A DNA stretch of 64,000 bases from Buddleja alternifolia. Taxonomy: Eukaryota > Streptophyta > Magnoliopsida > Lamiales > Scrophulariaceae. The translations under genes and the position numbers were made by a program. Shown in pieces: positions 1-9,645 of this stretch. Position 1 is the first letter of the stretch, and every line of letters starts with the position of its first letter. Below the pieces are notes generated by a model. The model was not told the origin of the DNA. It saw nothing but the letters and a program-made list of their open reading frames with translations, and did not search any database. The stretch covers positions 20,200,708 through 20,264,707 of the forward strand of contig CM033391.1 in assembly GCA_019426215.1 (NCBI GenBank), read 5' to 3'.

Positions 1-1037
1 TATTTGAAATAGTGTATATTGTTGAAATTCGAAAATTGTGGGAGGATGGAAAGTCATCTATGATCTAGCCCATATTGAAAGTTGGAAAGGCTTTAGATAA
101 CTTAATAAAGTCAAAGTGTGATACTTAGATTTGACCCCAAGAGATACCAATAGTCTTTGAAAGAAGAAGCACACACATCCAAGTGGGTTTGGCCAAAGGT
201 GCAGATGCGTGGATGCGGTTAGCCTGGGCTTGGGCTTGTATAAGACCCACACCCTACGGAACTCTTTATACAAATTAATTTTTAAAATATTTAATTAACT
301 TCCTATCTATGCATGACAAGTGGTACTAGTAAGTTGTATGACACGTTGCATACAGATTGATGAATCAACAGGTGAACCGCATGTCCTCATCTTAGTAATT
401 GAGTGGATTACATATCTGTTTAGTGAACGGTTGACAATTCAAAGAAATATATTTGTCTTTTCTGTCAGCACTGCATGTTCCTATTTAGTACTTTGTGAGA
501 TGTAACCTTTTAATATTTATAAAAAGCATCCGTTGAATCAAATTTTTGATCGACAAACTAGTAAAACCACGATAAACTATTTTTCGGCGATTTGTTTTCA
601 TCCATGAGAAAAGAAAGTATGACGCATACCCACTATTGACTACTAGACTCATTCCAAACTTTTTTGGGCTCCATCTTAAAAATGATATGATAAATCTTGC
701 TCGACCAACTTAAATTATACTACACTATATTCAATATGGAAAACGAGCATACGAAATATCAAGCTTATTTAATTTTAAAAAAAACTCCAATGAAGCAGAA
801 TGGCAACATACTGAGTAAGAGTATTTTGTTGGGTAAGAATTTTGGGACCATGCATTATCAAGATTCCACAAACTTCATGATCAAAATTGTTATAAATATT
901 ATTCCATATAACTAAATGCGCACCAATATTGAAGGTATATATTGTATGCTTGTGATGGCGGTGCGCGTTCGTTTTTGAGATTAAACATGCAATTCTATCT
1001 AATAATCAACTTTTTCATGTCTCTTCAAGATATGTAT
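1..1037. other. No supported gene (left edge)
   Basis: AT-rich sequence with only short ORFs that show no family motif. If the tetraspanin gene at 1053-1550 is intact, this stretch is its first intron, because the exon ends in a good splice donor at 1052/1051. I looked on the minus strand for the expected second exon (the Ser-Gly-Cys-Cys start and further cysteines of plant tetraspanins) and did not find it here. Confidence 0.5.
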
Positions 1038-1052
1038 TTAATGAATGAATAC

Positions 1053-1550
1053 CTGAATAAGAGACATATGGTTTTTGTAATACTGCTCATCCTTGCCATC
1101 CTCAAAGCCTTTACATACTTTTGCTTCATCCATACAACTCTTGATCTTATCCCAGTGATCTGAATGAGCCCCATAGTTTTGTAGCGAGGACGAGAAGTCC
1201 TTCAGCTTGTCCTTCCATCCATCATTTCCAAAAGAGAAGAAAGTTGCAAACCCTTTATTGGCCACGATTATCATGTAAATTGTGATGCTTACGAGACCCA
1301 TCAGAATCATAATCAACATGATAATATATATCCACATGAAGAAGGTGACTCGACAGCAGGCGCCTACCATCCCCACAAAGGATACCACCAGCAGGGCGCC
1401 ACCCACCACGAGGAATGGCACTTTCAGAGAATTTGAGCATGGAGAATCAGTGTTTCCGTGTAACTTGAAAGCTGCAAAAATGGCACAACATGCCAATAGC
1501 ATGGTCACAATGTTCAGCCCTGTGATAATCCAATTGCTTACACGAACCAT
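1053..1550 (-). CDS. Tetraspanin (TET family), first exon only
   Basis: Plant tetraspanins are four-pass membrane proteins that organise plasma-membrane and vesicle microdomains. This exon encodes 166 residues from an ATG at 1550 in the typical MVRVSN context; an upstream in-frame TTG is not needed. Seen: a first membrane helix (about residues 8-30), a second helix followed by the family motif GACCRV (about 65-70), a third helix (about 75-100), then the start of the large extracellular loop with one KSC and one KVC cysteine. The frame ends SLIQ and then a donor CAG|GTATTC. In plant tetraspanins the single conserved intron lies just before the SGCC motif, so this is a normal exon end and not a truncation. 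The second exon (rest of loop, fourth helix, tail) is not found in the 1,052 bases to the left; it lies outside the window or is lost. No internal stop or frameshift is seen. Confidence 0.85.
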
Positions 1551-2801
1551 TTTTATTGTAGTCAAGTTATGATAATTAATTCAGATCACTAGAGAAAAAC
1601 GCCAAATTAACTCTAGGATCTCCGGTGCCTTTTCTCCTTCTAATTCTGTTCTCCTTATAGTTGATTTTGTTTTATTATTTTATTCTTATTTTTGATGAAG
1701 AAGCATATAGAAAGGAAGATTTGAGGAGAAAACTGAATAACCAGAGAAAACTTCGCAAATAGAGTGGGGGTTGTTTATTGTGTACAAATCAGTTGCTCAC
1801 ACACACCTTTACCCCTCCCTACACTTATGTAATTTCTGAATGTATAGGGATCAGTTCTGGTGGGGTTTGAGGACAAATTTAATTTTTATTGAATAGATAA
1901 ATATTATTTTATGAAGATGTTATTGAACACCTAAATAATAGTCAACATTCCATCACAACCACTAATTATTAATTAATAACTATAAAATAGATTAATGCAT
2001 ACTCTTGATGAGTCTAATTTCAAAAAGAAGGAAACCTATTTACACGACATTGGTTTCAAAGAAAATCACTATAAAATGCTAGTATGAGATGCTAAAGCAT
2101 ATTTTGGTGAATGATGGCAATGAAAATAAGGCGGGTCCCTGTCCAATAATGGATTGTTTTTAATTGAATTTTTGAAAATCAAATAATCGAATATCATAAT
2201 AATGGATTGTTTTTAATTGAATTTTTCAGAACCATAGTAATCGAGTATTAATAAATAAAAGTATTGTAGATGCTTTTGATGAAAATTTGTATCAAAATTA
2301 AATGTTCGGATTTACATTTAAACTTTATGAAAATATGATTTTTCTTACTAATGGGTTTAATTTGGTGTTGAAAATATTTTCCGCAAGAATAGTAATGCCT
2401 TTGCTTGGCCTCACATCAATTGCCAACATAAAATACCATATTTGGTTTGAAAATGTAGCTATGAGATTGTTTACTACTCATGGATTTATTTTCCTTGTAT
2501 TATTACATCATCACCTATAGATTATCTGAGGTAATACTTATGATGGTATCTTCACGAAGAGAAAAGAATAACGAAAACTTACGACATAGACAACAAAACA
2601 AAGGAAAAAAATTTATACTCAACACTTGTGGCATTTTAATTATATGATCAGGAGTTGGGAAAAATAATACCGAAACTAAATTTAATCCTTTTAGATACCA
2701 TCTAAAAAAGATTCCAAAAATAGTAGCATTTACCGTGTCCAAATCTTGTAGTTGCAAAATTTGGGCCTTATTTTATTGCAATAATTGTCTGAAATATATA
2801 G
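1551..2801. other. Upstream flank of the tetraspanin gene; no gene seen
   Basis: AT-rich spacer. The part next to 1550 should hold the 5' UTR and promoter of the minus-strand tetraspanin gene, but I cannot point to a convincing TATA box. A short block, TAATAATGGATTGTTTTTAA, occurs twice (about 2144 and 2200) within otherwise plain sequence. Confidence 0.4.
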
Positions 2802-2802
2802 G

Positions 2803-3576
2803 CTGTGTTTGGTTTTGTTTTGGGCTGAGTTTTTCACCAAAACTCAGCCCAAAACTTATTTGGTTGTGTATTTTTTGACCAAACATGGGGCCCATATTTG
2901 GCCAAACATTTGGCCCAAAAAAAATTTGTCTCTCCCCTCAACAATCTGATGTCAGAGCTTCTCTCTCTCCTATCTCTCTCCGATCTCTCTCTCTCTCTGT
3001 GTGTGTATTGTTGTGTGTTTGTGTGCGCGTGTGTGTAATTGAGTGTGTGTCAATGCGTGTGTGTGAGTATTGTGTGTGTATATTGTTGTGTTTCCTCTCT
3101 GTCTCTGTCTCCTCCCTCTCTCTCTCTGTATTGTTGTGTGTGTATTGTTGTGTGCGTGTGTGTATTGTTGTGTGTGTGTGTGTGCGTGTGTGTATTGTTG
3201 TGTGTGTGTGTGTGTTTTCGTGTGTGTGTGCGTTTTGCCTTTTTTTGCCTTTTTCTTTTCTTTTTTATTTATTTCCCACCCCCTTTTTTGTCTTTTTTCT
3301 TTTCTTTTTTATTTATTTATAAAATAATATATGAATAAATAATTATTTAGAAATTATATAATTATATAAAATAATCATTCATATATATTATAATAATTCA
3401 AACTTATATTATAATATACTTTTCAATCATCAATTAATAATTAAAATAACTTTTTCAGACAAAAGCTTACATGATTTGACTGCTACAGTATTTTTTGTTA
3501 CCTCTGAAACAAAACCCAAACCACATTTTCATCAAATAAAACTCAAATGTACTTCAAAATCGTTATATCCAAACAC
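2803..3576. mobile_element. Possible MITE-like insertion
   Basis: The block opens with GGCTGTGTTTGG and closes with CCAAACACATTC, so TGTGTTTGG is inverted at the two ends. Just inside the left end is a perfect 12-bp hairpin (GGGCTGAGTTTT, loop TCACC, AAAACTCAGCCC) at 2823-2851. Short non-coding elements with such GTGTTTGG ends are common in plants. No clean target-site duplication is visible, so the ends and class are tentative. Confidence 0.3.
2938..3330 (+). repeat. Pyrimidine and TG-rich low-complexity tract
   Basis: A run of (CT)n, (TGTG)n with interspersed TATTGTTG, then T-rich sequence. All three plus-strand frames stay open for up to 145 codons only because of the skewed composition; the products are Cys/Val/Leu/Ser monotony and not a protein. 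Confidence 0.85.
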
Positions 3577-3855
3577 ATTCTACGACGAAAAATGATAAAA
3601 ATACTTAATTTTTCAAAACGAAAACAACACATTTGCACCAAAATACTGGTGTCAGCAATGGCTTCTCTCACTACCTTTTCTGCTTTATTTACTATTATTT
3701 TTGGTTTTAAGAGAAAAATGAAGAAGAAAAATTACGTACTAGATGAGGGGAAGGATGCCATGTTTGCTTGCTGCTAGTTAGTTAACGAAAGAATCCATAT
3801 AACTAAGATGGGATTTTGAGGGAAGGAAGAAGAAACTATCAAATAAGAAAAGAGG
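3577..3855. other. Spacer without a gene
   Basis: AT-rich sequence between the MITE-like block and the left end of the large MULE. Only short ORFs without motifs. Confidence 0.5.
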
Positions 3856-3864
3856 GAGAACGAG
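3856..3864. repeat. 9-bp target-site duplication, left copy (outer MULE)
   Basis: GAGAACGAG directly precedes the left terminus and recurs exactly at 24183-24191 directly after the right terminus. Nine-bp duplications are the hallmark of Mutator-superfamily insertion. Confidence 0.85.
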
Positions 3865-3915
3865 CGGATATTAGCAAAAAGAGTCCAAAATTGTATGAGT
3901 CCTTGCAAATTGAAC
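3865..3915 (+). repeat. Left terminal inverted repeat of outer MULE
   Basis: Starts CGGATATTAGCAAAAAGAGT. It aligns without gaps to the reverse complement of 24132-24182 at roughly 65% of positions by eye, best in the AGCAAA and AGTCC blocks. Weak TIRs are usual in decayed or non-TIR-type MULEs. Confidence 0.65.
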
Positions 3916-4197
3916 AAGGCCTTGCAAAGAATGTCCCATATGGGACCCATTACATTGAAAGTACACAAATACCCTTACTAAAGCATTGTAATAAAACAAA
4001 AGAAAAATTCAACATTTGGGAAATTTCTTTATACCCTTACTGAAAATATGTAATAAAAGAAAATAAAAACCAGGACTTTGTAAATGTCTAAATTCACCTT
4101 TCATGACTTTGAATTTAAAAAAAACAAAAACTGAAATAAATGCTGCTTAGCAGCCCCAACCTGGCGCCAAATCACGATTCCCTCCAAAACCGTAAAT

Positions 4198-4504
4198 TTA
4201 GGATTGTTCAATTAGGGTTCTTCAATTGATTCCAAATCTTTACAATTGAATGATACTTCCCAGAGAAGACTTGAGACATTGTTGTCCTATGTTGCGGAAG
4301 ACTGAAATTTGACGATTCAAATTCGATTTTTGTAGTTTTTGGAGGTGTAGCCATTCGGATTTTAGAATTAGGGATCTTCAATTAATTCCAAATTCTGTAC
4401 AATTGATTGATATTTCCCATAGAAGATTGGCGACATTGTTGTCAAATTTTGCGGAAGACTTCAATTTGACGATTCCAACTCGATTTCTGTAGTTTTTGGA
4501 GGTG
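4198..4504 (+). repeat. Tandem duplication in the transposase leader
   Basis: Two imperfect copies of a ~150-bp segment lie head to tail (about 4198-4346 and 4360-4504). They share GTAGTTTTTGGAGGTG at their ends and GCGGAAGACT in the middle. They lie upstream of the transposase start, in what should be its promoter or 5' UTR. Confidence 0.7.
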
Positions 4505-4785
4505 CAATCTTTATTCAATCGAGCCGAATAATAGGTAAATTTGTTCATTATTTCATCTAATTCTTTGTTTAAAACAACATAGTATGGATTTCTCAAATAG
4601 TTTCTCCGACATGCCCATTAAAATGTAAAAAAACCTCCGACATGGCCAGTAAATGGAAAGGAATGTTAAATTGAATGTGTTAAGAGTATTATATGTTAAA
4701 TGGAATGTGTTCAGAGTTGAATAAATTATGAAGTTGTTCTAACAAATTATGTGTTTTTTTTTTCATGTTCCATTTTTGTAGGAAA

Positions 4786-7269
4786 ATGTCAGATAATTTG
4801 TTGTACTATCGATACGATGGTAAGTGGCAGATGAAAGATGGAGACATTGGTGGAGCATATGAATGGATTTCAAATAATAATTTTGCATTGATAAACACAA
4901 TAATTGGAGGAGGGCCATGATCTTAACACGGTAACAATTTCCAGTTTTCATGATTGTATATTTGAAAGGGCTCCTTTTAAAAGGGAGGAGTATGACATTA
5001 AAGTGAGTTATATCCCTTTGTCCTATAAATGTTTAACCTCTATATATATAGTCGATGATTTTGATTTAAGGTGTTATCTTATGGACCAATGCCAGCTATC
5101 TAAATGTAGAAGCGTTCTCCATGTTGAGCTTATTAAAAAGACGGTTCCTGTTGGAAATAACATTTTTTGCACTGATGATGAACATGATTTTGTTCAAAAT
5201 GGTGATGGTGACTTCCCATATATGGACCATCTGGAAACCGTTGATGAGGATTCAGATACTTATGTTGATGTCAATTTGGTTGACGACTATACATCTGCCC
5301 CTGGTTGGCCGGGTGGTGTTTTAGAAAAGCCGACGTCCCCGCCTATATCGATAGCTTCTGCCCCAACTCCTGTGAAACAAGAAGCTCCATCTTCTGAGAG
5401 ATGTGACTCGACTCGAATTCTTCCATCTCTTAATCTTGAACCTAGTCCTGTTGAGATTAGTGAAACCTCCAGTTTTGATGATGGTATAGATCTACCGATT
5501 GGACATGAATTCAAAAGCAAAGCTGAGGTGTTCGATTTGGTTGTGGCTGCTTCGTTTAAGGCAACTTTCTGTTTTAGGACAGTTAAGACAACAAATGTCG
5601 CATACTGTTTTAAGTGTAGAGTCGAGGATTGTAACTGGAGTTTGCGTGCTTCAAAGACCAGATGGTTAGATGTTTTCACCCTGCGCTCTCATAATAGAAT
5701 CCACACATGCTCACCTTCAGTGGATAATGGAAAAGAAAAGAGTAGCGCAAGGATGGTTTGTAAGATGTTATTGGAGAATTATCCATCTCAATATACACTG
5801 CCGCCAAAGACAATAGTTGACCTTATGTTAAATGATGGCATTGATGTTTCTTACCATAAAGCTTTGCGGGGTAAAGCATTAGCTTTAAGTACTGTCATGG
5901 GTGATCCGGGTGAGAGTCATGCTAAAATTCTAAGTTTTTTGCATGTGTTGAAGGACATGAATTCCGGTACAGTTACTCACTGTGTTACAGACGCGGATAA
6001 CAAGTTTGTGTCTTTATTTTTTTGCATTAGGAGCATGCATTTAAGGTTTTGAGTTCTTGAGGAAGGTTATTGTTATTGATGGCACACACTTAAAGACCAA
6101 ATATAAGGGTGTGTTATTAGTTTGCACTGCTCAAGATGGCAACAAACATCAATATCCCCTTGCGTTTGCTATTGTGAAAAATGAAAGTGATTCGACTTGG
6201 AAATAGTTCTTGGAGAGGCTTATCGAGGTCATACCAGATTCTGAAGATCTGGTCATCATTTCAGACAGAAATGCGAGCATCTTAAAATTTGTTGAGATAG
6301 TGTATCATAGGGCTTCACATGGATATTGTTCTTATCATATCTCTCAAAATATTAGGAGTCGCGTTAATACAGGCAGGGGCAGTAAACAAAGAAATGAACA
6401 TCGTGACAGTGTGGTGTTGAAGTTCATGGCTTGCGCTGAAGCATATACTGTTAAAGAATTTGATAAATATTTTGATGACCTAATAAAAAGGCAACCTTCT
6501 ACATGTGTGAAGTTTCATGAGTATATGCGAGAATTACTCCTTATAAAGGACTGTTGGGCCAGGTGCTTCTTTAAATGTTCACGATACAATATTTTGACTT
6601 CCAACGGAGTTGAATCCATTAATGCTATATTGGTTAAAGCTAGAACTCTTCTGGTGGTAATTATGTTGGATGAGATTGTCAAGTTAATATCTGAGCAGGT
6701 ATGACTATTTTTCTATAGCAAGTTGTCGACTAGGTGGTTCAATAACCACCGCAATGAAGCATTAGAGGGTGGATCATCACAAGTCCTTACTCCAGAAGTT
6801 GAAACAACATTGCATGCAAGGAAACATGATGCCAGTTTCTTTATAGTCGATGAAATAAATAAGATGACATGTGAATATGTTGTGAGACGTCTGGGGACTT
6901 TGGATTCTGATCAATTCTATGTTGACCTCCGGAATAAAACATGTAGTTGCCGAGTTTTTGACATTGACCAGATCCCTTATGCACACGCGATTGCAGCATT
7001 TTTCAAAATTTTCTGCCGACAGCGAAGAATTGGATTCTTTATGTTCGAAATTCTACACGAAATTTTCGTGGGCAATGGCGTATGACAGAACCATATACCC
7101 TGTCTCTAGTGTATCCAATTGGAACGTTCCTGCTGAAATACAGGCCATTCGGGTGGTACATCCTGAGTACTTGAAAAGGTGTGGAAGAGTTCAAACGGTT
7201 AGAATGGAGGCTGGTGGACAGAAGGTTCAAAAAAAATCAAAAAGACCAAAAGATCCAAGAAGGTTCTAA
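4786..7269 (+). pseudogene. Outer MULE transposase (mudrA type), multiply broken
   Basis: MudrA-type transposases are nuclear DDE enzymes that cut and join the MULE ends. The likely start is the ATG at 4786, just after a splice acceptor (TTTTTGTAG). Seen in order: an N-terminal domain; an acidic linker; the MuDR zinc-binding domain (about 5490-5720, GHEFKSK then a C-x4-C-x20-H-x-C pattern ending HNRIHTC); the MULE transposase domain (about 6070-6560, VIDGTHLK with the first Asp and IISDRN with the second); and a SWIM finger (about 6940-6990, TCSCRV...AHA). Lesions: a frameshift near 4903, a one-base slip in the T run near 6017-6023, TAA at 6042-6044, TAG at 6204-6206 where a Trp codon is expected, TGA at 6702-6704, and a frameshift near 7005. 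The third SWIM cysteine is Tyr. It cannot make an active enzyme. Confidence 0.88.
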
Positions 7270-7294
7270 ATCTAATCAAACCCCACTGAACTAT

Positions 7295-8334
7295 GGGGCT
7301 GCACAATTTTTTCATGTGTCATTATTTGTGGACTTGTATTAATTTTATTGATGGATTGATGTACAATTGTTATTCAGATTCCAATTGCATTGTATACCGC
7401 TTAACCAGATATTTATCACACCGGTATAAGCATGTGTTTTTCAATTATTTTTATTGCCTCAAAGTATAATGTAATAAATAAAACATGTCATTTTTATTAG
7501 TTTCGCAATGTATTGTAGTATTCCATGTCTTCCAATTGAATGTCAGTTGTTTATGTATCCATGTGCAATTCTGTTTCGAATATGCCTTGCATACCACTTA
7601 ACCAGATGTTTATCATACCGGTATAAGCGTCTGTTTTTTCAATCAAAAATCGTTCTGATTGGATCCAATTTGAGTTTATAATAAAATAAAACATGTCATT
7701 TTTATTAGTTCCGCAATGTATTGTAGTATTCCATGTCACCCAATTGAATGTCAGTTGTTTATGTATCCATGTGCAATTCTGTTTCGAATAGGCCTTGCAT
7801 ACTGCTTAACCAGATGTTTATCATACTGGTATAAGCGTCTGTTTTTTCAATCAAAAATCATTCTGATTGGATCCAATTTGAGTTTATAATAAAATAAAAC
7901 ATGTCATTTTCATTAGTTCCGCAATGTATTGTAGTATTCCATGTCACCCAATTGAATGTCAGTTGTTTATGTATCTATGTGCAATTCTGTTTCGAATATG
8001 CCTTGCATTCTGCTTAACCAGATGTTTATCATACCGGTATAAGCGTCTGTTTTTTCAATCAAAAATCGTTCTGATTGGATCCAATTTGAGTTTATAATAA
8101 AATAAAACATGTCATTTTCATTAGTTCCGCAATGTATTGTAGTATTCCATGTCACCCAATTGAATGTCAGTTGTTTATGTATCCATGTGCAATTCTGTTT
8201 CGAATATGCCTTGCATACTGCTTAACCGGATGTTTATCATACTTGTATAAGCGTCTATTTTTTCAATCAAAAATCGTTCTGATTGGATCTAATTTGAGTT
8301 TATAATAAAATAAAACATGTCATTTTTATTAGTT
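7295..8334 (+). repeat. 208-bp tandem repeat array, left part
   Basis: Units recur at exactly 208-bp spacing (CGCAATGTATTGTAGTATT near 7504, 7712, 7920, 8128), with a more diverged first copy from about 7295. Each unit carries a near-palindrome around TACCGGTA and the block AATTGAATGTCAGTTGTTTA. The array begins just after the transposase reading frame ends. It is interrupted at 8334 by the inner MULE and resumes in phase at 14592. Short ORFs of about 62 codons recur in each unit only because the DNA repeats. Confidence 0.9.
8326..8334. repeat. 9-bp target-site duplication, left copy (inner MULE)
   Basis: TTATTAGTT immediately before the left TIR; an exact copy follows the right TIR at 14583-14591. 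Confidence 0.95.
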
Positions 8335-8435
8335 GGGAAAAAAGCAAAAAGACCCCTTGTGTTAATGCGAAATTGCAAAAAACCCCATGTGTTAACGAAA
8401 TAGGCTAAAAACCATCCTGTGTTATTTAAAAGTCT
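8335..8435 (+). repeat. Left terminal inverted repeat of inner MULE
   Basis: 101 bp matching the reverse complement of 14482-14582 with only a handful of differences by eye. A looser match continues inward through CATTCCGTCA-like sequence. Confidence 0.95.
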
Positions 8436-8821
8436 ACAAAAAATCCCTATTCCGTCAGAAGTTAACGGATGTGTTGTGCACGCGGCTGTTCTGCGAAGAT
8501 GGGCTTTTCTTAACTGCTTTTCAGCTTTATTTGCAAGTGCATTGGACTATTTTACCCCCTTAATACACTATATAAGGTAGATAGCTTCCTTTACCATTAT
8601 TTCCTTCTCTCCTTCTAATCCTTTACCCTCTCCAGCCATATATTTCTCCATCTTTTGAGGTAACATTATTGTAATTTTATATTTATTTAAATTTTTTGAT
8701 TAATTATTATTTTAATTATTTCCTTTATTTATTTTGTTATTTGTTAATCGCCCATTTTTATGCTTGTTTTATAAGTATTTTTTTCATATATAATTTTTTA
8801 TTTATTTATTCACAGTGTAGG
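8436..8821 (+). other. Leader of the GRF-zinc-finger ORF
   Basis: Non-coding, AT-rich. A stretch TTTATTCACAG ends at about 8816, six bases before the ATG at 8822, and looks like a splice acceptor. The region therefore probably holds the promoter, a non-coding first exon (pyrimidine-rich part near 8580-8660) and an intron. The inner half of the TIR similarity (CCGTCAGAAGTTAACG) lies at about 8452-8468. Confidence 0.5.
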
Positions 8822-9258
8822 ATGTCAACTGCTTCTAGGAAATCAACTTCAAAAAATGAAGAAAAATTGAATTTAAGGTTTAAGAACCCAAAATGCTACT
8901 GCAAGAAAAATGCGGCAATTCGGGTAGTCGGACCAAACAAGGAAACTGAGGGGCTGCTATTTTGTAATTGTCGATCAAACGTTTGCAATTATTTTGGTTG
9001 GTTGGAGCCTATAAGTGTTTCTTGGAAAAATACTCCAAAATCATCGCGAATTGATGAAGTAGAAGAAGAGGTACAATCTACCAAAATTTTGGGAGATGAA
9101 GAGAGTAGGCAGAGGTGATAAACATTTGCCAAGAATTGACAAAAAGGGTCCAAATGTTGGAGAATATGAAGACAATGCTCAAGTCCATTCTTGTGGCTGT
9201 TTTTCTTTTAACCATTGTTGTAATTCTGAAACAATATGTCATGTATTGTAATGAGTGA
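8822..9258 (+). pseudogene. GRF-type zinc-finger small protein (At4g04775-like), C-terminal anchor out of frame
   Basis: The ATG at 8822 opens a frame of 98 codons to TGA at 9116-9118. Residues about 21-60 carry the GRF-type zinc-finger pattern: CYCKK, then after about 20 residues CNCRS, then a cysteine followed by FGWLE. Such short GRF proteins are abundant in plant genomes, often beside MULEs; they probably bind single-stranded nucleic acid, but their role is unproven. Plant members normally continue into a short coiled coil and a C-terminal membrane helix. That part is present here but one frame over: GTG at 9115 to TGA at 9256-9258, including LKSILVAVFLLTIVVIL. A 38-nt GT-AG segment (9071-9108) would restore the frame, but that is shorter than normal plant introns, so a small indel is more likely. 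Confidence 0.7.
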
Positions 9259-9645
9259 AATCGAATGGAAGAAGACTAGTTTTATTTTGTTTCCATGTGT
9301 TGTTCCTTGTGCTGTTTTGAAACATAACATATAAGATAAGATAAAATGTACAAATCACACAACTGAATTACTTTAAAAACAAGTACCATATTAACATTAA
9401 CGTGGGCAATACATCCAAAATATTGTTTAGTATTGTCACCCAACAGCAAACAGACCAATCCATAAATATTCAAAAAAAAAAAAACCTATTCTTCACCCAA
9501 CATCACACATACCAATCCATAAACATTCAACAAAAAACCAACCTATCACCATCCAAAAAACAGACAAAAGTAAAAGAGGTGATGCAGACAGACAAATATT
9601 CAGACATCTTGATAGGTGCAAAAACAGACAAAAATAGATAAATAT

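Noticed and set aside
2885..3338. Open frames of 85-145 codons rich in Cys, Val, Leu and Ser
   Set aside because: Translation of CT/TG low-complexity DNA; all three frames are open together.
6682..6722. A 21-nt GT-AG intron (GTATGA ... CTATAG) in the outer mudrA
   Set aside because: Far too short to be spliced; treated as an in-frame insertion or nonsense change.
7551..8155. Repeated 62-codon frames starting MTWNTTIHCGTN on the minus strand
   Set aside because: They recur only because the 208-bp DNA unit repeats; no motif and no codon constraint seen.
9071..9108. A 38-nt GT-AG intron in the GRF ORF
   Set aside because: It would restore the frame, but plant introns are rarely this short; an indel is simpler. 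Kept only as an open question.
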